Assembly (NCBI GenBank): GCA_014825775.1
Contig: MVAQ01000002.1
Location: 245,025-309,024, forward strand
Length of the DNA: 64,000 bases
Origin: Krasilnikovozyma curviuscula
Lineage: Eukaryota > Basidiomycota > Tremellomycetes > Cystofilobasidiales > Mrakiaceae
Reading direction: 5' to 3'
Positions 38,417 to 48,132 of the stretch are shown here, one piece after another (the stretch's first letter is position 1; every line of letters begins with the position of its first letter). The notes beneath the pieces are model-generated. The model was not told the origin of the DNA. It ran no database searches and saw only the letters and a list, made by a program, of their open reading frames with translations. Made by a program: the position numbers and the translations under genes.

Positions 38417-40460
38417 AGCCACAATTGAACCATAGCAGAATCTGAAATATATAACCACTCTCCAAATATTCTGACCAAGCGAGACGTTGTAAAGCACTGA
38501 TGCAGTTTGTATGACGTACTCGATGCCAGCTTTGTCTAATCTTCCCTTACTGAGTGCTGCCAACACTTCTAAACCTTGTTTGAGACAAAGTAAACAGAGA
38601 CGAAACAATTAATGTCAATGTTGTGAGACAACATTTGATAGTAACAAAACTTGTCCACGGACGGGGCTTACTCTCACCGCTCCCATCACGGTAAGCCGTC
38701 CTGTCCAACATCCAGGCGCCAGCTTTCGAACGAGTGAGAAATCTCTGCACCGTGGGCCCTTTCTCTTTCACGAGCCGTAGGGTTCAACGAGCGTGAGAAC
38801 GACTTGATGGTTTACAGGCCGGCGCGCCTTCACCTCTCCCTCGTCGCGCCGATGGGAAATCTTCTCATGGTCGGGCTGCCTCTCGTGTTCTTCTCACAAG
38901 CAACGAACAGCACCGATATAGAAGCAATTCGGAGTTCGTTGCGAGGCCAAGGCCGTTGGTTGGTGTAGTTCGGTCGTTCCCTCACTTCTTGCTTTGCGTC
39001 GGTTCTTCTGACCCGCGTTACTTTGTTGTTGTAAGTCAGAGTTGGATGATCAAAAATACTAATGCTATAATCAATTCCTCTTTTTGAAAAAGAATAAGTC
39101 CTCTCATCTGAAGAAAAGAAAAGCGTTCGAGCTGAAATCTGGTGTTGCAACCCTGCCTGCGCGCGGCACCAAAAAAAAAACAACCTTCCTTCTTCGGTCC
39201 TCTCCCTTGGACAACCACTCCAGCCCACTCTAGGCCTCTTGCTTCTTCATAGATCAAATCTACGCCAAGTCGATCATTTCCAGAACCTTTCTGCTGGAGC
39301 GCCACAGCCGCAGATGTGTCCTTCTATGTGCGCGGAGACTGGGGGGACAGTCGGTTCTTCAGCCCAATCGCTCTTAAATCGGGATGTCAACAAATGATGA
39401 GGTTGTTCTAGGCTCTGGATATAGATAGGAATGTCTCTCGTTTGCTAGGTTCCTTGTATCTCCTCGCTCCTGGTCCTCTTGACGTCGAGGTTGAATGCCC
39501 CGATCTGGAAATGTTGAAAACTCTCTTCCTCGCTTTCCTTAAGCTTCTCTCTTTTCTTCTCTCTCCGAGATTTCTTCTGTATGGCTTGGTAGAGACTCCC
39601 TTAGTAACGTTCTTTAAAACGTAGAGCTCTGTGAAGGTTAGGCTAGGCTGGGCTTTGATTCTTGTTTTTGTTTCCGCCTCGAAGATAATAAGCCCTGATC
39701 AATCCTCTTTATGACGCTCATGTTTTCCCCAACGGCCGCGTCTGAGTCCTCATCAGATTCAAGTTCTGAAGCATGTTGTTCCTAGCATGAGAGGTGAAGA
39801 GCAATGCTATCTGTCCTGTTTGATCGTTGTATTCATTGAAAGACTTGCAGCTGTTGCAACAGTACCTTCGACTATCTGTCCATCTCTAATTTCTAACTAG
39901 GAGTAGTCATTTAATAATGTCTGAAGTCTGGAGAAAACCATAGCCGAGAGAACGGAACGAAAACAACAAGCCTTTGGGGCGGATTACGAAAGGATTGTTT
40001 ACGTTAGTCGCTGGAGTCGCCACTTTGGGCAGCGCAAAGTGTCGCTGGTGCTTTCTTATCAGAGTCCTCTCTGGAGAGTAGGTTAAGACAACTAGGTGTG
40101 TCTGGAGTATAGAAAGGACTTGCCCAGAAGTGATGCATGGAATGGCGTTAAGATTTCCGAGGCTAAGTTCGGCCCAACAGCGCACCACTGACAGTCGGAC
40201 GGACGAACGAGCCCACGGCGCCGTGGGAGAGGGACACTCACTTTTTTTCCTTTAAAGAGTATTTAATCGCCTTGCTCCCATCTCTTATCAAGTCAGCAAG
40301 CCCACTTAAAAACAAAACAAAGTTTGCCAACCCCCCTTTGCCTTTCAATTGCAACTGTTTTCAAAAAAAAAAGTGTCGGAACGGTTTGACCTCCACTGCA
40401 GCCGCTTACATTGTTTCCCACGTCCCTCCCAAAAAACTTCTTAACTCCATCCCAACCGCA
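38417..40460. other. 2-kb region between TIM8 and bZIP gene A
   Basis: No secure gene was found. On the minus strand, open segments at about 38771-38690 and 38605-38366 can be joined by a GT–AG intron. They read like protein (QRFLTRSKAGAWMLDRTAYR; LEVLAALSKGRLDKAGIEYV) but match nothing I know and overlap the last TIM8 exon. From about 39400 onward the plus strand is rich in pyrimidines, compatible with a long promoter or leader of the bZIP gene. A perfect 16-bp palindrome lies at 40212-40227 and a TATTTAA element at about 40259. Confidence 0.45.
40212..40227. promoter_or_regulatory. Perfect 16-bp palindrome upstream of bZIP gene A
   Basis: CCCACGGCGCCGTGGG reads the same on both strands and sits about 235 bp before the ATG. 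The core CGG-CG-CCG has the inverted CGG form used by many fungal Zn2Cys6 regulators. It could also be a bZIP dimer site. Function is inferred from symmetry and position only. Confidence 0.45.
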
Positions 40461-41851
40461 ATGACCTCCCTCTTCCCTCTCCCAACAAATCCCAATCTGC
40501 TGGACCCAAAGATGCAGTCGGCAGAGTTCCCTTTCAACTTCAAGCAGGAGTCATACACCGACCTGATGGCGGAGAACTATTTTGGTGTGAGTTTCTTGCA
40601 ACCGTCGTGCTTCCATCTTGTATTTGAACACTTCTGACGCGTTATTGGACAGTCCCAGTTCCCTTCCGAAGACATCGAGACTCCTAACATGGATGCGTTC
40701 ACTTGGGCGTCGACGTTTGTGAGTTCGGCTACACTCTCCCTCTTGACAAATCCAGATTGTGTAAAACTGACGAGCTTAAAAAAAAACCTTGACCTTTGCA
40801 GCAAGCTGAACCACAGCAGAGTGTCCCTAAACTAGTTCAACCTCAGTTCTGGCAGCAACCAGCCCTGTACAATCAGGTCACCCTTGCATCTTTCGCGCAG
40901 ACACCTGCGGCGTCCCAGTCAGCCCCGAGCGGCCAACCATCTACCGAGATCACTTATCCATTCAATACCGACTTCGGCAACAGCAGCAATGGCTTCTCTC
41001 GAGCCTATTCTCCTTCAGGCTCAGACGACTTCTCGTACCACTCCGGATCAGAGTCATGTTCCCTCGCTGAGATCTCACCAGTTGACGCAGCGCAACAACA
41101 TCAAACCTCCTTCCCTTCCCAACCAGTTGCTTCTGGCTCGACCACCAGAGACACCTCTGCTACAAGAAAACAGCAGGATCTTCGCCAGCACCCAAACAAG
41201 AGAGCTTCTTCCACTGCATCATCACACCGTGAGGTCAAGATCACGCCTCTCGACGACTCTGAGGAGATCATTCTCCCCGGCCTGCCGGAGGACTTCAACC
41301 AGTATAGCCCCGGTGGTGAACTCCACCGCAGTGGAGAGCGATTGACGATGTCTGCTCCAGATTTCTCTGGAAAGTGAGTATTTCATCAGAAGATTTTATG
41401 TGGGTTTTCAGAAGCCGTTACTGACTGGGGCGCTCGCGTTCTTCATTTTCCGCTTTTCCAGAGACGATTTCTGGGGTGTCGGTGAAGAAGCATACTCTCG
41501 TCTCTCTCTTCGAGCCAAGAAGCAGTTACGAAATAAAGTGAGCCCATCTGTCATCCAAGATATTCAAATATCGTCCCCTATGCTGACCATTTACGTTTTC
41601 ACCGATAGGTTGGCGCTCGAAGGTTCCGTGAGAGACGTAAGAACTATATCTCGACACTGGAAGACCATCTTGCGGAGAGGGATAGAATCATCGAGTCGTA
41701 TCGTGTGCAGTTGTTGAGGAGTAAGATGACAATTGAAAACAGTAAGCCTTGCCCGCTCATCTCTTGGCTGTGCAACGTGCTAACTGCTTTACTTCTGGTT
41801 ACAGTGCGTACGACAGATGAGCCGAGCTTCCACAAACGAAGGGAAATATAG
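40461..41851 (+). CDS. bZIP transcription factor A
   Basis: This is a DNA-binding regulator with a disordered, Gln/Ser/Pro-rich N-terminus (possible activation region) and a C-terminal bZIP. ATG 40461 gives MTSLFPLPTNPNLLDPKMQS; the frame is open upstream but has no better start. A conserved block precedes the bZIP: LPGLPEDFNQYSPGGELHRS, then SAPDFSGKDDFWGVGEEAY. The basic region crosses an intron: QLRNK, then VGARRFRERRKNYISTLEDH. It has the N-x7-R-x9-L spacing of bZIP proteins. The zipper is short, with hydrophobic residues every seven positions only at L, I and L of HLAERDRIIESYRVQLL. The tail MRTTDEPSFHKRREI ends at TAG 41849-41851. A close paralogue lies at 62521-63767 on the other strand. 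Confidence 0.9.
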
Positions 41852-42101
41852 AAGTTAGACATATTAGAAGCGAAGAATCAATACGACATAATTTCAGTGT
41901 ATTACTAGTCTAATCTTGTCACCATATTGTATGTAGCATCTAACAGAAGTCAATCACACAACTCACGTTCCACGAAAAATCTGAAATGCGAGACTGTAAC
42001 ATTTCCGACGTCGACGATCTGTTTTCGTTCGCTTCGTCCGATAGGATCGCATCAAATCAGAACTAACCCACGGTACATGACTCACGAACCGCCATCTGGG
42101 C

Positions 42102-43423
42102 ATGGCTTCCTCATCCTCTCTGGCTCGACCATTCAAGCTTGCAATCATCGGGGGAGGACCGTCAGGGTTCTATGCTGCCTCGAGGGTCCTCTCGAAGCTC
42201 CCGACGACCTCGCCAGAGGGCAGGAATGCTGAAATCCACGTGTATGAAAGATTACCTTGCCCTCATGGTCTGGTGAGGTTTGGTGTGGCTCCTGATCATC
42301 CTGAAGTAAAGGTACAGTATCTCTTCTCTTCTTTGACGAGCTGATGTAAAACTGAAATTTATATCGCCTCTCGCCAGAACGTCCAAAACAAATTCGACTC
42401 GTTACATGAAGACTACCGATTCAAATACTTTGGCAACGTTTGCATCGGAAACTCCAACTACGGCATCCCAGAACCCTCCTATTCCTACCCACATGCTCTC
42501 CACCTTCCATTGTCGGCCCTCTTCCCCTACTACACCCACCTCGTCTTCTCCTATGGAGCCTCACTTTCCTCGCCGCTTCCAATACTAGGCTCGACAGCAT
42601 CGGAAGCACCTCTGAAGAACGTGCATACCGCCCTGTCCCTCGTAGGTTGGTACAACGGCCATCCTGCGTACTCTGATGCCTCGTTTGCGCCCAATTTGTC
42701 TGCAATTGAACATGCCACCGTCATCGGACAGGGCAACGTAGCTCTGGACGTAGCAAGGATACTTTTGAAGGGCAAAGAAGGCCTCAAGTCGACGGACGTG
42801 CCTGAAGCGGTGCTGGCTGTGTTGCAGTCGAGTCGTGTCAAGGAAGTGGAGGTTGTAGGTAGAAGGGGGCCCGGTCAAGTCGCTTTTACAACAAAAGAGT
42901 TCAGAGAGCAGCTAGCCTTGGAGGATGTGAGGTTTGGTGGAGTCGATGTCAAGCTGATAGCAGATGCGAAAGAAGAGAATGATCGGGTCGGCGGTGATCA
43001 AAAGCGAGCTCGAACTCGACTACTTGGGTTGATGGAGAAAGGCAACGCAGAGAAAGCTGCAGCTGCAACAAAACAATTTAACTTGGGCTTCTTACGGAGC
43101 CCCAAAAGCTTCAACTCGTCGTCGACCGGAACGGAACGAGTTCAGTCCGTCACTTGGTCCATCAACAACCTCCTACCACCGCCATTACCAGCATCAAATC
43201 CACCAATTCAAGCGCCAGCAGAACAATCACCAATAACAGTAGCAGTTCCAACCGGGGAAGAAGTTACAGTCGATACGGAGATGGTCGTGGAGAGTGTTGG
43301 GTATCGGTCAGAGGGTATCAGTGGAGCAGAGTCAGACTTCGTCTTCGATCAAAGCAAGGGAAGGATACGGAATAGTGCTGGTAGAATGGTAGACTCGTCA
43401 GGAGTGATCGTGAGTGATTCGTC

Positions 43424-43459
<36 letters not shown>

Positions 43460-43814
43460 ATCATTGCAGTCCCATTGACAAGATCTGACTTTGCAGATTC
43501 CGAACATGTACTCGACTGGATGGGTATCTCGTGGCCCAATTGGAGTGATAGCCTCCACTATGGTTGATGCGTACTCAACAATGGATCTGCTTCTAGAAGA
43601 TCATCTGTCGTCTCATTCTTCATCAACAGCAACAAAGCTCGCCCTAGAACCGCCTCCTGGTGCTCCCAATGCGATCAAGGATAGCACAACACGCATCATC
43701 AGTTACTCTGACTGGCTCGAAATTGACAAAGAGGAGAAGAGGATCGGAGCCGAACTAGGGAAACCAAGGGAGAAGTTCACGAGGGTAGAGGACATGCTGA
43801 ATGTGCTAGATTAA
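42102..43814 (+). CDS. ARH1: NADPH:adrenodoxin (ferredoxin) oxidoreductase, mitochondrial
   Basis: Arh1 passes electrons from NADPH to mitochondrial ferredoxin for iron-sulfur cluster and haem A synthesis. ATG 42102 is followed by the FAD-binding LAIIGGGPSGFYAASRVLSK and by YERLPCPHGLVRFGVAPDHP, a hallmark of the family. FKYFGNVCIGNS, LVFSYGAS, then the NADPH site VIGQGNVALDVARILLKG and VVGRRGPGQVAFTTKEFREQ follow in the correct order. The C-terminus has IPNMYSTGWVSRGPIGVIAS. The stop is TAA 43812-43814. Only two introns were needed; the second (about 43410-43497) contains a (CT)14 tract. No obvious cleavable presequence is visible before the FAD fold, so the import signal must be short or the start lies upstream. 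Confidence 0.95.
43429..43456. repeat. (CT)14 microsatellite inside the second ARH1 intron
   Basis: Fourteen uninterrupted CT units occupy most of the pyrimidine-rich part of this intron, about 40 bp before the acceptor. They could serve as an extended polypyrimidine tract and are likely length-variable between strains. Confidence 0.95.
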
Positions 43815-44072
43815 AGTGCTTTGCTCATCAAGTCGCGTAGATCACCGAAATTAGATCAGCGCGCAATAATCAACGATCATGCTCAACTAAACTGAAAGAA
43901 CGAAGTTAAAGAACGCGCACTGCACAAGCTCTCAGGGTTGTCATTAGGATTTATAGATATATGCGAAGAATGTTTGGAAAGAGCAGCAATCGTGAGAATC
44001 AAGTACCCAGAATAAAAAAAAAAAAAAGAGTAAGAGAATGTTATTTATTTCTTTAATTTAGCCATTGACTTC
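43815..44072. other. Convergent intergenic region with AATAAA and A14 tract
   Basis: The 258 bp between the ends of ARH1 and the LSB5-like gene include AATAAA at 44011-44016 running into fourteen A residues at 44014-44027. This fits a plus-strand polyadenylation signal for ARH1. Confidence 0.5.
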
Positions 44073-46307
44073 TTAAATAGCAGCCCTACGAACATGAGAA
44101 CCAGTCAGCTTCATGGAAACGACAGCAGCGACGATCTAATTACGCACCATTCTTTCCTTGGTCTCTCTACAAAGCTCTCAGCATCATCATCTGGATCAGC
44201 AAAGGGGTCTGGTTCGTCACTCAAAAGGCCTCTATGTCCATATGAGCTTGGTCCATCGATATCCCTGTAAGCTCCAGAGGGCTCTTGAGCTCTTGATGAG
44301 GATGCACCAGCTCCTGAGCGGTGATAATGGCTCCTGTATTCTTCATCGGATGAGTCGTAGTCTGACATGTCGGATAGAGTTCCATGAGATGAGGAGACAG
44401 AGGCTCTATGAACTGCGACCTGGTCTGGAGCAAGCGGAGATGGGAGGTATCTGGGGTAGGATCAGCGAAAAAAATCTTCTCAGTTTCCGCTGATTTTGGG
44501 AGAATGAAAAGATGACAGGCAGCTCACGAGTTCGAAGCATCAAAGCTCAGGTCTCTCAAATCAGGATGAGTGTTCTGCCTAGAATATCTCGACTCCTCTT
44601 CCCTTCTTCTTCTTTCCTCTTTCTCACGCTCAACAGCAGCTCTCTGTTTGGCTTGAAGTTTAGCCAACTCGGATTCCCTCTCCTGTTGCAGAGAAGCAGC
44701 GGCCATTTTGTCAGCAATTTCTTTTTCTTGTCCTGCCGGCGCTTCATCGTCGGAGTCATGTTCAGCTGGTTTGGACATAGTGTCGTAAAGTTGGAGAGAC
44801 ACAATGATGGTTTCGTTGGTAGAGAGAAGAGTACCAATGAATTCTTCGTCCGTGACGACCTGAAGCAGCGAAGCAACGGTTGAGCAGGTGGCAGCACCAG
44901 TGCGGGACCCATTTCCACTCTCACCTGAATGTATCGAACGACTAGTTTTCTAGCGGCTTTAGCATCAGCAAGATATTTCTGGACCCTAGCATTTTCAGTG
45001 ACAGATTCCTTCTCCCTGTTAACCAATCTAAGAGCGTTGATGAGATTGTTCGCTGATTGGGAGGCATTGGCGATTGTCGACAAGACTTGAGGTTTTTCCT
45101 ACGGAAGGAAATGGTGCATTAGACTCTTTTTGACTTTTTTGGAAAATAAGTGAGCAGACTCACTTTGGCAAAGTCGAATGGCTTTCTCTTTACGCCTGCA
45201 GCTGGCTTGGGCGCGTTCTTCTTCGCTTTAGCTTCTTCCTTCTCTCTTTTCAGCCTTTCCCTCTCAGCTTCAGCTTCAGCTCTCGCTCTCTCGCCGGACT
45301 CTTTAGCTTTAGCTGCGGTAGCCAACCGTTGTCTCTCAGCCAACGCACGGTCTTGACGGTCATTTTCCTCCTTCTGCAAAGCCAAAGCTATCTTCCTGTC
45401 TTCAGCTTCAGCCTTGAGACGAGCTCTGTCAGACTCAGATTCACGCTGGGATGCGAGAGCAGCAGTCGGATTCGGCGCCCACGAATGTTCCCACAAGCCT
45501 GCCGAAGAAGTTCCACATTAAATAAAGACTAAAGGCAGTGGTACCTCGCAGACAAACTTACCATCATCTCTGAGAGCTGGGGTTGCTGAGGCAGCTGGAG
45601 TCGCAGAGGTTGTTGGAGCAGTAGCCTTCCTTACTGGGCCACCGCCTCCGATTGAGCCGTAGAGATCTTTTACGATAGAGTAGGCAGTATCACCGTCCTC
45701 ATACTGCTTCTTCCATCCCAAGGCTGTAAGTTGCACTTTCCGTTTTACCTTTAAAATGAGCAATAAGGCCGCAAAGCACCAAAAATAGAAAGTAAGCCCT
45801 CCTGATGGTTCTTCATAAGGAGAAGGGCGAGGCAGAGCAGAAGAAGGCCGGAAGGACGAACCTTTGGGTCAGTGTGAACTTCGGTAGCCAAAGCCTTCAT
45901 TCGGTCAACGAGAGCTGGGTTGTGGAAGGACTTTGGGAAGGTCTTTGAGTTCTCCGATAAGGCCTTCAGCAGAGTCAACGCACGGAGTTGACGATGGGTT
46001 GAACCATACTTCAACTTCTTTCGGATAGCTCGAGCAGCTTCGTCTGGTCCAGTGGTCTGAATATCACTAAAGGAAATAACATATTGTCAGCGATGAGTCA
46101 AAGGGCGGTAGAAGGAAAGAAGAGGGGAGTGAACTTCGATGCTCACGTTGCCTGGCAGAGTTCCATGACACCGTCCAAATCGAACTCTCCATACTGGTCA
46201 CCGGTGAGAATTTCTACCCAGTCAGTAACAGAACTGTGAGGCTTCCCTTCGGAGAGACCACTCCAGATCTTGAGACCAGTCTTGATACCGTTTCCGACGT
46301 TAGACAT
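44073..46307 (-). CDS. Lsb5-like VHS and GAT domain protein (endocytosis)
   Basis: Lsb5 proteins link ubiquitin, Arf GTPases and the actin regulator Las17 in endocytosis. ATG 46307 begins MSNVGNGIKTGLKIWSGLSE. The VHS domain follows: SSVTDWVEILTGDQYGEFDL, then AARAIRKKLKYGSTHRQLRA and ALTLLKALSENSKTFPKSFH. After a Gly/Ala/Thr linker, a coiled coil rich in Arg, Glu and Ala runs from about 45490 to 45160. It contains UIM-like strings (AALASQRESE and KIALALQKEEND). The GAT-like helical domain is VLSTIANASQSANNLINALR, VQKYLADAKAARKLVVRYIQ and IGTLLSTNETIIVSLQLYD. The tail is acidic and ends RKEWAAI at TAA 44073-44075. There is no SH3 domain, so Hse1/STAM is less likely. Confidence 0.85.
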
Positions 46308-46731
46308 GACGGGCGAATGAGATAGCTGGTGAAACGGTTCAACGAGAATGTTGCTGTCAACTCCTCCCTTCCCCAAATTTGATCCTCAGGAAGCAAGCAC
46401 TACTTACTTCTGTTGATAAGAGACAGAGATCTCGGTTAAGGAGAGTGGAATCTCTAGTCTAAACGGCAGCTCGTAATTACCTCATGACGCCCGCTGTTTT
46501 GCGTCGCCCGATTGGGATATTTTGGCACCAGACGTTGTCTTGCATGCAGGACTGCTATCTCTCAGATGGGAAAGATCGAGATCAGACCTAGCATTCAACA
46601 GGATATTGTATCTGAATAGAATGCTAATGAAGGCAACAGAGAGATATGCTCAGACTTCGATATGCGCTTTCTTTGTGCAGCCCTTAGATTGAATTTCGAT
46701 CTTTGACATTGAACGCATCAGCAATTCTACT
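46308..46731. other. Intergenic region upstream of the LSB5-like gene
   Basis: The 424 bp hold the LSB5-like promoter and the 3' end of the hydrolase gene. No gene, RNA or repeat was seen. Confidence 0.5.
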
Positions 46732-47897
46732 CTATGGCCTGAGGTACTCCTTCATAAATTCAACGATTAAGACTTGAATCTTCTCCACATCAGACCCTGC
46801 GCCCTCAAGAAGACCATGCTCGGCACCTTCGTCGACATACAACGTGCTCTTCACACCAGCGATTTGAAGTGTTCGGTAAGCATACTCTGATTCCTCCAGC
46901 AATATAATCGAGTCATCACCCCCGTGCATGAAGTAGACCGGTGGGAAGGAGGAATCAAGCAAGACTTGGGGGAATAGTGGGCGGAGGTGAACTGGGATCG
47001 CAGCCTCTCTTTCCGCGACAGTGGGGAGTTGGATCAAGGATGCTGAGAGCCCAGGAGATCCAGTAAGAACGTCGACTAAGGTCCCATTTCCCCAGTAGTA
47101 GGACCAAAGACCTGGCGAGACCAAAATAAACAAGCAATATCAGCCGAAGATCCTGAGCAAGTCGTCGCAGAAAAAATCGACAGCTCACCCATTCTACCTT
47201 TGACATCGTCAAACACCCCATTGAAGGAAAGAGGTACAGAAGATTCCTCTTCTAGTTTACGACCCAACAAAGCGCCGACATCTCGTGGGGAGTTGAGGTG
47301 AAGCTTGTTGCTTTGAATCTCCTCAGCACTGAACCTTTGAGCACCCTTTGGTCCCGGAAGAAGATGGTAGTCTGTAAGAAGGTTCCCTCCAGCGGCATAT
47401 CCCAACCACACAGCTTTGGGTTTTGGCGACGCGTGAATGGCGGCGAGATAGGAGACGAATCCACCACCTGAGCCACCACCAACGGCAACCCTGTTGATGT
47501 CGATAGTCGATGAGAGAGAGGTGGAAATGAAGAACCAGAGTGCTTTAATGTCTTCAATGATATCGAAGCCAGTTGATGGGTTTAATAGGCGATAGTTTGC
47601 TGAGATGACGGCAATGCCTTCGGCAAGAAGCTTGTCTAGGAAAAACACCACAGAAGCATGAATCAATAAACATTTTGAATTATTGAAAGCACAATGGAAA
47701 TGAACCCTTCGCTCACCTTTCAGTGCGTTCGGCCACAACGTGTCTCTTTTATCGCCCGACACGAGCCCTCCTCCGTGATAGAAAACCAGAGCCGGAACTG
47801 GCTTGTTGGTTTTGAGGGGGAGATAGAGGTCAAGCTGGATTTGGTGTCCTTTAGTGGTGGTAGAATACGTCAGTGTTTGCGGTGAAACGGATGACAT
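46732..47897 (-). CDS. Alpha/beta hydrolase (esterase or lipase type)
   Basis: This is a serine hydrolase of the small-esterase class. ATG 47897 gives MSSVSPQTLTYSTTTKGHQI. The oxyanion-hole motif FYHGGGLVSGDKR and the nucleophile elbow AVGGGSGGGFVSYLAA (G-x-S-x-G) are clear. The acid and base are probably in MHGGDDSIIL and DEGAEHGLLEG. Three exons fit, with introns near 47700-47630 and 47190-47105. The stop is TAG 46732-46734. No signal peptide is seen, so a cytosolic enzyme is likely. The substrate cannot be told; xenobiotic or short-chain esters are possible. The promoter holds two related inverted repeats (48036-48061 and 48080-48101), hinting at specific control. Confidence 0.87.
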
Positions 47898-48035
47898 GGC
47901 TTGTTTACTATTGAGTCAAGACGTTGAGGTGGGTGAATAGTTTGGTGGTGGGAGGTGGATGACAGAGTAGTGGGTTGTATTAAAAGCTCCTCTTTAAATA
48001 TTTTTTGCTGCTGGAGGTGTTACTAAGGTGCGCAG

Positions 48036-48061
48036 GTAGAAACAATCGTATTTGTCTCTAC
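48036..48061. repeat. Imperfect inverted repeat in the hydrolase promoter
   Basis: GTAGAAACAA (48036-48045) and TTGTCTCTAC (48052-48061) form an inverted repeat with a 6-nt centre and one mismatch per arm pair. The half-site matches that of the perfect palindrome 20 bp downstream in plus-strand coordinates. Confidence 0.7.
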
Positions 48062-48079
48062 ATGACAAAGGAGAGGGCC

Positions 48080-48101
48080 AAGTAGAAACATGTTTCTACT
48101 T
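48080..48101. promoter_or_regulatory. Perfect 22-bp palindrome in the hydrolase promoter
   Basis: The half AAGTAGAAACA (48080-48090) is followed at once by its exact reverse complement (48091-48101). It lies about 180 bp upstream of the minus-strand hydrolase start at 47897 and just past the EFM3 stop. Symmetry and the repeated half-site at 48036 suggest a dimer-binding operator. A hairpin in the EFM3 3' UTR is the alternative. Confidence 0.6.
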
Positions 48102-48132
48102 CTGTGGCGTTGGTATAAAAACCACTATCTTC

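Noticed and set aside
38830..39305. Overlapping minus-strand open frames of 132 and 89 codons
   Set aside because: No domain, no splice joins to a longer protein and no good start context; treated as non-coding.
39442..39624. 60-codon plus-strand open frame about 0.8 kb before bZIP gene A as a uORF
   Set aside because: Its transcription is unknown, it is far from the start codon and it sits in pyrimidine-rich sequence with few stops.
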